64,000 bases of DNA, from contig NZ_CP053828.1 in assembly GCF_013372165.1 (NCBI RefSeq), forward strand, positions 124,001-188,000, written 5' to 3'. Below, piece by piece: positions 54,752-64,000 of the stretch (position 1 is its first letter; every line of letters begins with the position of its first letter). The DNA is from Campylobacter hyointestinalis subsp. lawsonii (lineage in GTDB: Bacteria; Campylobacterota; Campylobacteria; Campylobacterales; Campylobacteraceae). The position numbers were made by a program, and so were the translations under genes. The notes below the pieces were generated by a model, which did not search any database, was not told the origin of the DNA, and saw nothing but the letters and a program-made list of their open reading frames with translations.

Positions 54752-56113
54752 TTATACCGTTTTTGAAAAGCTATTTTTGACGTCTTTAAATTTGACCATA
54801 TATTCATCAAAACACATAGCGATATTTCTTATAAGAAGAGTTCCTGTTTCATTTACTTTTATCTTTTGGGGCGAAATTTCTATAAAATCCTTTAACTCTT
54901 CAAGTTCATTTAGCTCATCTTTAAAATGTTCCCAAAAATCAATGTTAAATTTAGTTTCAATAGCTTTTATATCAAGAGCAAAATTCGCCATAAGATCCAT
55001 AATCACGGCTTTTCTTAGCTTGTCCTCTTTGCTTAGCATTATACCTTTGAAATTTGGCAATTTGCCCTCGTCGATAGCTTTTTCGTATCCGTCCATATCT
55101 TTGAAATTTTGCGCATAGTAGTCCTCGCCCTCACCTATACTAGTAAGTCCGATACCGATGAGATCAGCACCGCCCTTGGTCGTATATCCTTGGAAATTTC
55201 TATGGAGCGTCCCGCTTTTTAGTGCGTGAAATAGCTCATCACTAGGCTTAGCGTAGTGATCCATTCCTATCATTTTGTATCCGTTTGATGTGAGAAATTC
55301 CATAGTGTATTTTAGAATTTCTAGCTTGACTTTTGGGCTTGGAAGAGTGCTTTCATCAAATTTTCTCATACTCTTTTTAATCCATGGCACATGAGCGTAA
55401 TTAAACACGGCAAATCTATCAGGATTTAGCTTAAGTCCTAGATCTAGCGTATTTTTAAAACTCTCTAAACTCTGAAACGGAAGTCCGTAAATAAGATCTG
55501 TATTTACGCTGATGATACCCTTAGCTCTAGCCATATCTACTGCATTTTTAGTCATCTCAAATGGCTGAATTCTATGGATCTCTTTTTGAACTTTTTCATC
55601 GAAATCTTGCACGCCAAAGCTCACTCTGTTAAACCCGTGAGTAGTTAGCACATCTAGTTGCTCTTCGTTTAAAAATCTAGGATCGATCTCACAGCTTATC
55701 TCAGCATCATCGCTCCAGTTTTTAAAATGCCTTTTTATGGATTTAATAAGCCTATTAAGCTCACTAGCGCTATAAAACGTAGGCGTTCCACCGCCAAAAT
55801 GCATCTGCGTAACTTTGCGATTTGTATCTAAAACTGCACTTAAGATATCAAGCTCTTTATCTATATAATCTAAATACCTAGCCATTTTGTCGCTTTTGCT
55901 AGTGTATATGACATTACAGCCACAAAAATAACAAGCCGAACGACAAAATGGTAGATGAAAATACAATGATAAAGGTCTATTTTTATCGCCATTTCTTAGC
56001 CGTTTTGTGTATTCATCATAGCTAAACTCATCACTAAATTCCAAAGCCGTAGGATAGCTCGTATATCTTGGTCCTGGCTTAGAATACTTCACAAATGCGT
56101 CAAAGTTTATCAT
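54752..56113 (-). CDS. hemN: Oxygen-independent coproporphyrinogen III oxidase
   Basis: Radical SAM enzyme (453 aa) making protoporphyrinogen IX without oxygen. The cluster motif CRSACYFCGCN is present at about residue 60, with GGGTPTF and the HemN C-terminal domain. In C. jejuni hemN lies in the same place before the UPF0763 gene and argF. It overlaps that gene by 4 bases. Confidence 0.94.
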   Translation of the reverse strand: MINFDAFVKYSKPGPRYTSYPTALEFSDEFSYDEYTKRLRNGDKNRPLSLYFHLPFCRSACYFCGCNVIYTSKSDKMARYLDYIDKELDILSAVLDTNRKVTQMHFGGGTPTFYSASELNRLIKSIKRHFKNWSDDAEISCEIDPRFLNEEQLDVLTTHGFNRVSFGVQDFDEKVQKEIHRIQPFEMTKNAVDMARAKGIISVNTDLIYGLPFQSLESFKNTLDLGLKLNPDRFAVFNYAHVPWIKKSMRKFDESTLPSPKVKLEILKYTMEFLTSNGYKMIGMDHYAKPSDELFHALKSGTLHRNFQGYTTKGGADLIGIGLTSIGEGEDYYAQNFKDMDGYEKAIDEGKLPNFKGIMLSKEDKLRKAVIMDLMANFALDIKAIETKFNIDFWEHFKDELNELEELKDFIEISPQKIKVNETGTLLIRNIAMCFDEYMVKFKDVKNSFSKTV

Positions 56114-56562
56114 TGTATTTCCTTGTTTGTATGGATCAAATTTTGCATATCTACAAATAAATTTGGATGTTCTCTTTTGATTTTTTTGATTATCTGATCC
56201 AAATTTGGCTCTTTTTTAAATTTTTTGCCTTTTATCTCATTTATAGCTACACTCCAAACATCGCCAAAATCAACAGGAATATGCTGCCAAATAGATCTTT
56301 CAAGCTTTAGCTCAAAATTCTCTTTTTGTGTATTTTTTAATGAATTTAAAATAGCTTCAAACAGAGCTGCTGATATAAGAGCACACTCTTCTCCATTGCT
56401 ACTGACGCCAAACCATGGGTTTGTAAGATCGATATTTCCTCTGTTTATAGTGAGCTTCATCTCTTTTTCATCTATTTGTTCTAGCTTAAATGTTGTTTGT
56501 TTTGCTTTAGAGATACCAAGAGTGCTACTTATATCATCTAATCTTTTATGCTTTTTACTCAT
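56110..56562 (-). CDS. UPF0763 (DUF2603) family protein
   Basis: A 150-aa protein of unknown function specific to Campylobacterota; the run [21 protein letters not shown] and [14 protein letters not shown] are recognisable. Basic N-terminus, no membrane segment. It sits between hemN and argF, overlapping each by a few bases, in the same position as in C. jejuni. Confidence 0.8.
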   Translation of the reverse strand: MSKKHKRLDDISSTLGISKAKQTTFKLEQIDEKEMKLTINRGNIDLTNPWFGVSSNGEECALISAALFEAILNSLKNTQKENFELKLERSIWQHIPVDFGDVWSVAINEIKGKKFKKEPNLDQIIKKIKREHPNLFVDMQNLIHTNKEIQ

Positions 56563-57487
56563 ATCTTTTCCTATCGCACCAAACCATTACGCCTTTTTGA
56601 GCATGCAAACGATTTTCTGCTTCGCTGAAGATCTCTTCTGCGTGAGCTTCAAAAACGCTTCCACTTACCTCATATCCGCGGTAAGCTGGCAAACAGTGTA
56701 AAAATTTAGCATCTTTAGCTGCTAAGCTCATCATCGCATCATCAACGCAGTATCCAGCAAAATCCTTAATGCGCTTTTCTTTTTCATCTTCTTGCCCCAT
56801 AGAAACCCAAGTATCTGTAGTAACGACGTCTGCACCGCTAATAGCGGCTTTTGGATCATTTGTGATGATTAAATTTGCACCGCTTATTTTGGCGTTTTTT
56901 TCTGCCTTGTCTAAAACCCACTGCGGTACTTCATAGCCTTTTGGAGTGGCAACCCTAAGCTCAAAACCAAGCTTAGATGCAGCCATAAGCCACGAATTAG
57001 CCATATTATTGCCATCGCCTATATATGCTACTTTCATAGTTTGTAAATTTAATCCAAGTTCGCTTAAGGTAAGCAGATCGGCCATAAGCTGAACAGGATG
57101 AAAATCATCGCTAAGACCATTTATAACAGGTACGCCACTAAATTTAGCAAATTCCTCTAAATCGCTTTGTTTATAAACTCTAGCCATTATCATATCTACC
57201 ATTCTTCCAAGAACTCTAGCAGTATCTTTGATAGGTTCGCCGCGCCCTAATTGTATATCGCGACTACTTAAAAATAGCCCTTTGCCGCCGAGCTGATGAA
57301 TGCCGACTTCAAAGCTGACTCTTGTCCTAGTCGAACTTTTTTCAAATATCATTGCTAAGGTTTGGTCTTTGAGATAAGAGATATAATTTTTACTTTTTGC
57401 CTCTTTTTTAATCTTGGCGGCTAAATTTAAAATATCTAAAATCTCATCTTTACTAAAATCGTTTAATGTCAAAAAATGTCTCATCAT
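56555..57487 (-). CDS. argF: Ornithine carbamoyltransferase
   Basis: Arginine pathway enzyme joining ornithine and carbamoyl phosphate (310 aa). Carbamoyl phosphate loop [10 protein letters not shown], ornithine loop [11 protein letters not shown], and HCLPAYRG all present. Overlaps hemB by 4 bases. Confidence 0.95.
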   Translation of the reverse strand: MMRHFLTLNDFSKDEILDILNLAAKIKKEAKSKNYISYLKDQTLAMIFEKSSTRTRVSFEVGIHQLGGKGLFLSSRDIQLGRGEPIKDTARVLGRMVDMIMARVYKQSDLEEFAKFSGVPVINGLSDDFHPVQLMADLLTLSELGLNLQTMKVAYIGDGNNMANSWLMAASKLGFELRVATPKGYEVPQWVLDKAEKNAKISGANLIITNDPKAAISGADVVTTDTWVSMGQEDEKEKRIKDFAGYCVDDAMMSLAAKDAKFLHCLPAYRGYEVSGSVFEAHAEEIFSEAENRLHAQKGVMVWCDRKRYE

Positions 57488-58470
57488 CGCACTTTATTTT
57501 GGGATTTTAGGATTTTAGCTACTTCTTTTGCGTGGTAGCTTATTATCAGATCTGCTCCTGCACGCTTAAATCCAACCATTGTTTCCATCATAACACGCTC
57601 ATAGTCGATGACTCCGGCTTTTGCTCCGGCTTTTAGTAGCGCATACTCGCCACTTACGTTATACGCACAGACTGGAAGAAGAGTTCTTTCTTTGATATCA
57701 CGCAATATATCAAGGTAAGCTAAAGCCGGTTTTACCATTAAAATATCTGCACCTTGCGCTTCATCTTCTAAGCTTTCATTTATCGCTTCAAGGCGGTTTG
57801 CGCAGTCCATTTGGTAGCTTTTTCTATCGCCAAAGCTTGGCGCACTCTCAGCCACGTCGCGAAATGGCCCATAATACGCAGAAGCAAATTTAGTAGAATA
57901 CGCCATGATCGGAAGATTTTCATATCCGTTTTCATCAAGAGCGTTTCTTAAAGTTTCTATGATGCCATCCATCATACCGCTTGGAGCTATCATATCAGCA
58001 CCGGCTCTTGCATGAATTAAAGCTTGTTTAGCAGAGATCTCAAGCGTGGCGTCATTATCGACTGTTTTATGAACATAATCAAGTATTCCACAATGCCCGT
58101 GATCTGTATATTCGCAAAAGCAAAGATCAGTTATGACTACAAGCCCTGGAAATTTAGCTTTTATAGCTCTTAGAGATCTAGCGATTAGTCCATCATCACT
58201 CAAAGCGTCGCTACCTATGCTATCTTTTAGACTTGGAATTCCAAATAAAAGTATGGATTTTATACCTAAGCTTACGACTTCTTCACACTCTTTTAAAAGC
58301 TCGTCGATACTTAGCTGAAATACTCCTGGCATCGAGCTTATCTCTTTTTTGATACCATTTCCATCAACGACAAAAAGCGGATAGATGAAATCTTCTACGC
58401 AAATTTTATTTTCCCTGACCATATCGCGAACAGCAGGATTTATTCTAAGTCTTCTAAATCTCGCAAACAT
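57484..58470 (-). CDS. hemB: Delta-aminolevulinic acid dehydratase
   Basis: Joins two aminolevulinate molecules to porphobilinogen (328 aa). Schiff-base Lys region [11 protein letters not shown] and [18 protein letters not shown] are present. I chose ATG 58470, with AGGAG 7 bases before, because the family starts [17 protein letters not shown]; an upstream in-frame start at 58500 has no support. Divergent from ribA. Confidence 0.95.
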   Translation of the reverse strand: MFARFRRLRINPAVRDMVRENKICVEDFIYPLFVVDGNGIKKEISSMPGVFQLSIDELLKECEEVVSLGIKSILLFGIPSLKDSIGSDALSDDGLIARSLRAIKAKFPGLVVITDLCFCEYTDHGHCGILDYVHKTVDNDATLEISAKQALIHARAGADMIAPSGMMDGIIETLRNALDENGYENLPIMAYSTKFASAYYGPFRDVAESAPSFGDRKSYQMDCANRLEAINESLEDEAQGADILMVKPALAYLDILRDIKERTLLPVCAYNVSGEYALLKAGAKAGVIDYERVMMETMVGFKRAGADLIISYHAKEVAKILKSQNKVR

Positions 58471-58595
58471 AATATAACTCCTAGTTTTAGTTGTTGGCAA
58501 TTATATCTAAAATAATGTTAATTAAAAATTATCTATTTTTCATAAATTTAAATATTTTTGATACACTTTGGGCAAAAAACAAAAAAGAAGAGTCA

Positions 58596-59183
58596 ATGCA
58601 AATACAAAGCTCAGAGATAGCAAATTTGCCAAGTCGTTTTGGCAAATTTAAGATAAAATCATACAAAGAAAACTCATGCAAAGAACATCTTGTTGTGTTT
58701 TCCCCAAATTTAGACGTAAGCAAACCAGTAAATGTAAGAATTCACTCAGAGTGCTTAACAGGAGATGCGATCGGTAGCTTAAAGTGCGATTGTCGCGATC
58801 AGCTAGAAGCTAGTTTAAAATACATAAACGAAAATAGCGGAATGGTCATTTACTTGCGTCAAGAAGGGCGAAACATCGGGCTACTTAATAAAGTAAATGC
58901 TTACGCCTTGCAAGATAAGGGTCTTGATACCATAGAAGCAAATCATCAGCTAGGTTTTAAAGCCGATGAGAGGACTTATGAGATAGCAAGTTTTATACTA
59001 AAAGATTTTGGTATAAAAAGCATAAATTTACTAACAAACAACCCCTTAAAACTAGCCGGTCTTACTTGTGTCAAAATAGAAAAAAGAATTCCTATCGAGA
59101 TAAAATCAAATGAGTTTAACGAAGGTTATTTAAGAGTCAAAAAAGAGCAGATGGGGCATATACTTGAACAAGTTACCAAATGA
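58596..59183 (+). CDS. ribA: GTP cyclohydrolase II
   Basis: First enzyme of riboflavin synthesis (195 aa). Zinc site CLTGDAIGSLKCDCRDQ (Cys-x10-Cys-x-Cys) and QEGRNIGLLNK are clear. I chose ATG 58596; a longer frame from 58491 has an unlike N-terminus. No DHBP synthase domain is fused. It overlaps rsmG by 20 bases. Confidence 0.93.
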   Translation: MQIQSSEIANLPSRFGKFKIKSYKENSCKEHLVVFSPNLDVSKPVNVRIHSECLTGDAIGSLKCDCRDQLEASLKYINENSGMVIYLRQEGRNIGLLNKVNAYALQDKGLDTIEANHQLGFKADERTYEIASFILKDFGIKSINLLTNNPLKLAGLTCVKIEKRIPIEIKSNEFNEGYLRVKKEQMGHILEQVTK

Positions 59184-59718
59184 TTTTTGGGATAAAGTAG
59201 GCGAATTTGAGCTTATTTTACAACAATTTAATAAAATTCATAGCCTAACAAACTATAACGATATAAAACCGGTCGTAGAAGATAGCATAAAACCGCTTGA
59301 GTTTTTAGATATTAGCCCTAAAATAGTGTGCGATGTAGGAAGTGGGGCTGGTTTTCCAGCTATTTTTTTAAGCCTTATCTTGCAAACAAGCGAGTTTCAT
59401 CTTTATGAGCCGATCGCTAAAAAATCAAGCTTTTTAACCTACGTAAAAACGAAGCTTGGTTTAAAAAACATAATAGTTCATCAAAAAAAACTTGAAAATA
59501 GTACTAAATTTATAGCCGACCTCATCACTTCAAGGGCGCTTATGAAAACTCAGTTTTTACTCAAAATTTGCAGTGGATTTTATGATGAAAATACAAATTT
59601 TTTACTATATAAAGGAAGTCTAGCAAAAGATGAGATCGATGACTTAGAGTGCCAAAAAGATATCATCAAAAGCAAAGCTCATAGAAATTATATATTTTTA
59701 AAAGGGATAAAATGTTAG
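59164..59718 (+). CDS. rsmG: 16S rRNA (guanine527-N7) methyltransferase
   Basis: SAM-dependent rRNA methyltransferase (184 aa, also called GidB). SAM loop VCDVGSGAGFPAIFLSL and the rest of the Rossmann fold are present. The start is a TTG inside the end of ribA. Slightly short for the family (about 200 aa). Confidence 0.9.
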   Translation: MNKLPNDFWDKVGEFELILQQFNKIHSLTNYNDIKPVVEDSIKPLEFLDISPKIVCDVGSGAGFPAIFLSLILQTSEFHLYEPIAKKSSFLTYVKTKLGLKNIIVHQKKLENSTKFIADLITSRALMKTQFLLKICSGFYDENTNFLLYKGSLAKDEIDDLECQKDIIKSKAHRNYIFLKGIKC

Positions 59719-59906
59719 GAAAAATCATAATCTTTGGAGTTATAATTGCGATCATTTACTTTTTTATACTGCCTAAATTTAGAAAAAAAACACCTAAAAA
59801 TAGCATAGAAAATTTCGTAGAATGCGATGAATGCAAGACGTTTGTAAGTATGAAAGATACTATTTTAAAAGACGGCAAATACGTTTGCAAGGAGTGTTTA
59901 AAATGA
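59712..59906 (+). CDS. Small membrane protein with a Zn-ribbon (PP0621 type)
   Basis: A 64-aa protein: one N-terminal membrane helix (KIIIFGVIIAIIYFFIL) and a pair of CxxC motifs (CDECKTF and CKECLK), the layout of the PP0621-like family. It overlaps rsmG by 7 bases and the next gene by 4 (ATGA). Function unknown. Confidence 0.75.
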   Translation: MLGKIIIFGVIIAIIYFFILPKFRKKTPKNSIENFVECDECKTFVSMKDTILKDGKYVCKECLK

Positions 59907-60211
59907 TAGTTTTTGGAAGTGAGTTTGTGCCGTATTCAAAGATTGTTTTAGAAGATTTTAGCCTTTTAAATTTAAAAAAACAAGCCGAGTTTCTAAGAGT
60001 AAATTCAAAAAAACAAGCTATTTTTGCAAATGCAAACTCAGTTAAATTTATAGTCTGTGATAATCTTAGCTTCGCTAGAGTTCTTCAAAGCATAGCAAAT
60101 GACTATCTGTTTGATTCTAAAATAGCTCTTCTTGTAAATGACGATATAGAGCTAGAAGCAGCGTGCGATGCAAGAATAGACGCCGTGATATATAAAAATA
60201 TATTAGGATAA
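59903..60211 (+). CDS. Hypothetical protein
   Basis: A 102-aa cytosolic protein starting MIVFGSEFVPYSKIVLEDFS. I see no family match; the pattern of alternating short strands and helices resembles a small Rossmann-like fold. Translation is coupled to the preceding gene by an ATGA overlap, and htpX starts 3 bases later. Confidence 0.7.
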   Translation: MIVFGSEFVPYSKIVLEDFSLLNLKKQAEFLRVNSKKQAIFANANSVKFIVCDNLSFARVLQSIANDYLFDSKIALLVNDDIELEAACDARIDAVIYKNILG

Positions 60212-60214
60212 TAT

Positions 60215-61078
60215 ATGGAAGTTTTTAAAACGACTGCGTTTATGGTTATTTTGATGCTTTTGTTTGTTAGTGTAGGCTTTTATATCGGCGGGACTAATGG
60301 TATGATTATGGCATTTTTGATAGCTTTAGCGATGAATTTCTTTAGCTATTTTTATAGCGATAAGCTTATACTAAAACACTTTAATGCCATGCCAGTTAGT
60401 CAAAATAGCCAAATTTATCTGCTTGTAAAAGAGCTAACAAGCAGAGCAAACTTACCTATGCCAAAAGTCTATATCATAGATGATAATGCCCCAAACGCCT
60501 TTGCAACAGGTAGAAATCACGAAAATGCAGCGGTTGCTCTTACTAGCGGACTTATAAATTTAATGAATGAAAACGAGATAAAAGCCGTTGTCGCCCACGA
60601 ACTTGGACATATCAAGCACTATGATATTTTAACAGGAAGTATAGCGGCAGTTTTTGCAGGTGCTCTGTCTTTGATATCAAATTTCGCTCAGCTTGGAACC
60701 ATTAAAAATGAAAATCGTCCAAATATGATAACAACTATCGCTTTAGCAGTGATTATGCCATTAGTAGCTAGTATAATCCAGATGAGCATATCAAGAAGTA
60801 GAGAGTATGAAGCAGATCGTTTTTCAGCTATCACGACTCAAAACCCGCAGTGGCTCATAGATGCTTTATCGAAGCTAGAAAACTACTCGCAAAATCACGC
60901 TGTGCTAAAAAATGCAGATCCGCAGACGGCTCATATGTTTATCATAAATCCATTTGGCAATGTAAAATCAAATTTAAGCAATCTTTTTAGAACTCATCCA
61001 ACCACGTCCGATAGGATACAAAAACTAAAACAGATGACAAATCAAAGCCCAGCAGCAAGGTATTTTAACTCATTATAA
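60215..61078 (+). CDS. htpX: Membrane zinc protease HtpX
   Basis: Inner-membrane M48 protease (287 aa) for quality control of membrane proteins. The active site VVAHELGHIKHYD is at about residue 130, with two N-terminal membrane helices before it and two after (LSLISNF and MITTIALAVIMPLVAS regions). The third zinc ligand Glu is in REYEADRFSA. Convergent with alr, 6 bases apart. Confidence 0.94.
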   Translation: MEVFKTTAFMVILMLLFVSVGFYIGGTNGMIMAFLIALAMNFFSYFYSDKLILKHFNAMPVSQNSQIYLLVKELTSRANLPMPKVYIIDDNAPNAFATGRNHENAAVALTSGLINLMNENEIKAVVAHELGHIKHYDILTGSIAAVFAGALSLISNFAQLGTIKNENRPNMITTIALAVIMPLVASIIQMSISRSREYEADRFSAITTQNPQWLIDALSKLENYSQNHAVLKNADPQTAHMFIINPFGNVKSNLSNLFRTHPTTSDRIQKLKQMTNQSPAARYFNSL

Positions 61079-61084
61079 GCAAAT

Positions 61085-62098
61085 TTATATAATTTTTCTT
61101 GGTATATCTTTGCTTAATTTTACTAAGATATCATAGCTTATAGTTCTAAAAAACTCAGCCCAGACATTCGCATCATCAAAAACGCAAACTTTAGACCCTG
61201 CATCTATAGTACTAAAGCTATCCATAGACATTTTACCTAGAATTTTTTGTCCATTTGCTAGATGCAAATCCCCTGCCCCGCAGTATCTAAGAAGCCCATC
61301 TCCATAGCCTAAGTCATAAGTAGCGATATCTAAATCAAGACTAGCTACAAATACTCCGCCGTATCCGACGCATTCGCCTTTTGCTAGTACTCGTTTGCTA
61401 ACTCTATGAGCCCACAGGCTAAGAACTTTTTTTAAATTTAAACTATCATTAAACTGCGCATAACCAAACTGAGCGATCCCAACTCTTACAAGCTCATCGC
61501 CAAAGCCAGTCGCTCTTTCAAGCGCAGCTGAATTATGTGAGTGAAAAACTCCTTTTGGCAGATTAAATTTATCAAAAAGCTCTCTTAATCTCGCCTTTGC
61601 TATTTCAAAGTTTTCTTTTTGCACGAAATATTCACCGCTAAGCTCATCGCTACTTCTAAAATGAGTATAGGCACCGCATATCTTAAGATCCATTTTTTTA
61701 GCTATTTCAAAAGCATTTTGCAACTCATCAAGCTTAAGCCCGTTTCTGTGCATCATAGTATCGATAGCCAAATGAACTTTTAGCCCTTTTTTTAAATTTA
61801 AAAGATTGCTTATATCGTTTATGCCATATATAAATTTAGGATTTTCATCTCCAGCGGGGATATGTGATAGCACGATTAGATTTTCGAAAAAAGAGCTGAT
61901 CTCTTCAGCTTCTTTAATACTTTTTACACACGCCCATTTTATACCAAATTCACTTGCGAGTTTAGCTATTAAACTAGCGCCGTGACCATAAGCATTGTCT
62001 TTTAAAACGGCGATCACTTTTTCTTTGTCGCCTACTTTATTTGAAATTTGAGTTAGATTATGTAAATAAGCATTTTTATCTATGATGATCTCAGACAT
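61085..62098 (-). CDS. alr: Alanine racemase
   Basis: PLP enzyme supplying D-alanine for peptidoglycan (337 aa). The PLP lysine motif appears as VLKDNAYGHGA (commonly VKANAYGHG), and VGIAQFGYAQF and SMDSFSTID are in the expected places. Its start overlaps the small upstream gene by 8 bases. Confidence 0.92.
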   Translation of the reverse strand: MSEIIIDKNAYLHNLTQISNKVGDKEKVIAVLKDNAYGHGASLIAKLASEFGIKWACVKSIKEAEEISSFFENLIVLSHIPAGDENPKFIYGINDISNLLNLKKGLKVHLAIDTMMHRNGLKLDELQNAFEIAKKMDLKICGAYTHFRSSDELSGEYFVQKENFEIAKARLRELFDKFNLPKGVFHSHNSAALERATGFGDELVRVGIAQFGYAQFNDSLNLKKVLSLWAHRVSKRVLAKGECVGYGGVFVASLDLDIATYDLGYGDGLLRYCGAGDLHLANGQKILGKMSMDSFSTIDAGSKVCVFDDANVWAEFFRTISYDILVKLSKDIPRKII

Positions 62099-62345
62099 TA
62101 AAGCTTACACCAAATCTCTTATATACGTAAGGTAAGATTTTTCTTATAGAGTAGTCATAAGCGTAGAACTCTTTATAAAGATCTTTTAAACTCTTATCTT
62201 TACAAGACTCAAAGTCAAAGACGTTTGAGTTGCCTTGTTTTGGCACATTTTTATCCAAAACTTCAAAAAAAGCATCTCTTGCTTTTAGCATCGATTCTAT
62301 CTGATTTTTTATGAAAACTCTTTCTTGTTCTGATACTTCTTCCAT
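62091..62345 (-). CDS. Small hypothetical protein
   Basis: An 84-aa, helix-rich and charged protein (MEEVSEQERVFIKNQIESML start). No family recognised. It lies between pgp2 and alr and overlaps alr by 8 bases, so it is likely a real gene of the cell-wall operon. Confidence 0.7.
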   Translation of the reverse strand: MEEVSEQERVFIKNQIESMLKARDAFFEVLDKNVPKQGNSNVFDFESCKDKSLKDLYKEFYAYDYSIRKILPYVYKRFGVSFNV

Positions 62346-62359
62346 TATTTCTCCTTATG

Positions 62360-63328
62360 CTATTGCTCAACTAGTATCTTCATCTTATCGCCGACTAGTT
62401 TTACGTAAAGGGTTTTGATACCATCAAATTTATACGTAGCAGTTCTATATTTTTCATTGAAACTTACTCTAAAAAATGAGCCTTCTTTTGTAGATGGATA
62501 TGGGCTAATGCTAAATTTAGTAAATTGTATAAATTTATCCTCTTTCTTTGAAAAAATGCTCTTTTTCATATTAGCAAAATCACTAAATTTCATACCATCA
62601 AACCTTAAAAACTCTTTATCATAAAAGTCCAAATACGCCTTTACGTCGCTATCTCCCCAAGCTTTTTTCCATTTAAAAAGTTCGGCAAAGATAGTTGCTA
62701 TCTGTTCGTTTGAAGCCTCTGTTACGCTATTTTCATTTATAAGAACCATTGCGCGATTATCTTTTAAAATTTCATCAAACTGCATAATTTTATCATTTTC
62801 AAACGCCACGCAACCTTTAGTTTTATACGTATCTATTCTCATATTTCCATTCATAGGAAAGCCGTGTATCCATATGCCGCCACCCGTTCTTCCTTTTGCC
62901 TTATCATAGATATTTGGATATGAAAGGTTAAAAGCAACTGGCCCATAGTAGTTATCGCTAGGCACAAAACGCCTTGTTATCTCATAAGCACCAACAGGGG
63001 TTTTTAGATCTCCCTCGACTAATTTATCGCCCATTAAACCAGTTAGCACTTCATTACTAAATTTATTAGTCAGTTTTCCGTCTTTATAATCATACAAGCT
63101 TATATTTTTAGCTTTTTTATCCACAACGACTAAAAAAATATCATCTTCATAATATCCGTATTTTGCATCTATGTTTCCGATACGTTTTTCCCAATAATTT
63201 TTGCTCTGAAGATTTGATTCAATAGCATTTTGAACTGCGAGTATTCCATCGTCTAAATATATCTGCTCAAGATCTTTACCAAACAAGCCACTAAGACAAG
63301 CCAACAATAACAACCCAAACTTTCTCAC
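62360..63328 (-). CDS. pgp2: Peptidoglycan LD-carboxypeptidase (Pgp2/Csd6 type)
   Basis: Periplasmic L,D-transpeptidase-fold protein (322 aa) acting on peptidoglycan tetrapeptides; Pgp2 in C. jejuni and Csd6 in H. pylori set helical shape. A signal peptide (MRKFGLLLLACLSGLFG) precedes the YkuD domain with the catalytic set in WIHGFPMNG and TKGCVAFEN. The C-terminal 110 residues match an NTF2-like domain as in Csd6. Neighbour alr also serves the cell wall. Confidence 0.85.
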   Translation of the reverse strand: MRKFGLLLLACLSGLFGKDLEQIYLDDGILAVQNAIESNLQSKNYWEKRIGNIDAKYGYYEDDIFLVVVDKKAKNISLYDYKDGKLTNKFSNEVLTGLMGDKLVEGDLKTPVGAYEITRRFVPSDNYYGPVAFNLSYPNIYDKAKGRTGGGIWIHGFPMNGNMRIDTYKTKGCVAFENDKIMQFDEILKDNRAMVLINENSVTEASNEQIATIFAELFKWKKAWGDSDVKAYLDFYDKEFLRFDGMKFSDFANMKKSIFSKKEDKFIQFTKFSISPYPSTKEGSFFRVSFNEKYRTATYKFDGIKTLYVKLVGDKMKILVEQ

Positions 63329-63425
63329 TATTTTCTCCCATTAAATTTTTAAATATAAAGGGCATTATTATAACTCAAGATTTTTAAATTTTCAGTTAGT
63401 TTTTACAAAAGTTCATATATTATTT

Positions 63426-63431
63426 TATAAT
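63426..63431 (+). promoter_or_regulatory. Likely -10 element of the copper chaperone gene
   Basis: TATAAT in TTTTATAATATTTC, 23 bases before the start codon. Confidence 0.55.
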
Positions 63432-63453
63432 ATTTCAATACAAAGGATACAAT

Positions 63454-63885
63454 ATGACTAAATTTATGTTCTCTGCTGCACTAGCGGCTGTATTTGCTTT
63501 TGGCGCTGATATTGACGTAAATGACGCTTTTGTAAAAGCTACTATGCCAAATGCACAAAATAGTGCGGCTTTTATGAGCATTACAAACAACACAGACCAA
63601 AATATATCTCTTGTTTCTGCTAGTAATAGCGTTAGCAAATTTACAGAACTTCACGCTCACGTAAGCGAAAACGGAATGAAAAAAATGATTCAAATTCCAC
63701 AAATCGACATTCCAGCTAAAAGTAGCGCCCAGCTAAAACCAGGCGGTCTTCACATAATGATGATAGGTCTTAGCAAAGCTATAAATCCTGGAGATAAAGT
63801 AGATATTACTCTAAACTTTAGCAATGGTAAATCTATCGATCTAAAAGGCGTAGAAGCTAAAAAACTACAACCTATGAAAAAATAG
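63454..63885 (+). CDS. PCu(A)C-family periplasmic copper chaperone
   Basis: Periplasmic copper carrier (143 aa) thought to deliver copper for cytochrome oxidase assembly. Signal peptide MTKFMFSAALAAVFAFGA, then ligands in ELHAHVSENGMKKM and GGLHIMMIGL (His and Met), the family's H-M...H-x-M pattern. AAAGGA precedes the ATG. Pairs functionally with CcoG encoded at 11502-12899, though far away. Confidence 0.9.
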   Translation: MTKFMFSAALAAVFAFGADIDVNDAFVKATMPNAQNSAAFMSITNNTDQNISLVSASNSVSKFTELHAHVSENGMKKMIQIPQIDIPAKSSAQLKPGGLHIMMIGLSKAINPGDKVDITLNFSNGKSIDLKGVEAKKLQPMKK

Positions 63886-63887
63886 GT

Positions 63888-63912
63888 AATTTGGGCGAAA
63901 CTCGTCCAAATT
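63888..63912 (+). terminator. Hairpin after the copper chaperone gene
   Basis: Arms AATTTGGGCGA and TCGTCCAAATT (one G-T pair) with a 3-base loop, starting 3 bases after the stop codon. No T-run follows directly, so its strength as a terminator is uncertain. Nothing further is seen up to 64000. Confidence 0.65.
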
Positions 63913-64000
63913 CTTACTTCACTTATAAAATTCTCTTTTTATAACCTTTTAAATTTTCATCAAATAGCCTTCTTAAGATTTTAATTTAATTTCAAATTTG

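Noticed and set aside
56225-56701. 158-codon frame opposite the UPF0763 gene and argF
   Set aside because: Spans the junction of two well supported minus-strand genes; no sign of independent coding.

Overview
The window is a single contiguous stretch of an AT-rich Campylobacter chromosome. Gene content and order point to this genus: fliY-fliM-fliA-flhG-flhF-folK-pepP-aroQ, bamA/tyrA/M23/lpxC/tsaB/thrB/ylxR/infB/rbfA/rimP, and hemN-UPF0763-argF-hemB/ribA-rsmG all follow the order I know from C. jejuni. A complete hydrogenase-4 type (Hyf) cluster, which C. jejuni lacks, suggests a relative of the fetus/hyointestinalis/concisus side of the genus (inference). I see no rRNA, tRNA, CRISPR array or intact insertion sequence.

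Layout. 1-2915: rpmI, then a ferric-iron ABC uptake pair (binding protein and permease, no ATPase next to it). 2953-12899, minus strand: the multidrug efflux operon cmeABC, a scar of a toxin-antitoxin pair, a DASS-type anion transporter, a CmeR-like TetR regulator, and the oxidase assembly protein CcoG. 13047-13259: rpsU. 13363-22883, minus strand: ten genes for an energy-coupled, H2-evolving type [NiFe] hydrogenase (hyfA-B-C-E-F-G-H-I, hycH, hycI). 22908-23912: about 1 kb without a recognisable gene. 23913-26245: thrS-infC. 26249-29195: a flagellin gene with a sigma-28 promoter, embedded in a dense mosaic of hairpin-forming repeats. 29280-36376: flagellar switch and regulatory genes followed by folK, pepP and aroQ. 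36465-39213: amidohydrolase, sppA, MOSC protein. 39257-49977: bamA, then tyrA to rimP. 50246-58470, minus strand: a phase-variable DUF2920 gene, a lipoprotein, an Fe-S protein, proC, a DUF5718-like gene, hemN, a UPF0763 gene, argF and hemB. 58596-64000: ribA, rsmG, two small genes, htpX, alr, a small gene, the cell-shape peptidase Pgp2 and a PCu(A)C copper chaperone.

How the parts connect. The fliA product (sigma-28) should read the promoter in front of the flagellin gene 3 kb away. The CmeR-like regulator probably still controls cmeABC through a 16-bp operator-like site, although other genes now lie between them. HycI is the expected protease for the C-terminal extension of HyfG.

Most worth a second look: (1) two 46-bp hairpin units downstream of flaA whose six differences form exactly three compensatory base pairs; (2) three almost identical 107-115 bp hairpin repeats on both sides of flaA; (3) three tandem repeat-hairpin units just after the flaA stop; (4) tsaB with no standard start codon, apparently starting at ATA inside an ATAA overlap with lpxC; (5) a G9 tract that can switch the DUF2920 gene on and off; (6) the displaced cmeR and the decayed toxin-antitoxin scar; (7) the Hyf cluster without hyfD, formate dehydrogenase or regulator.
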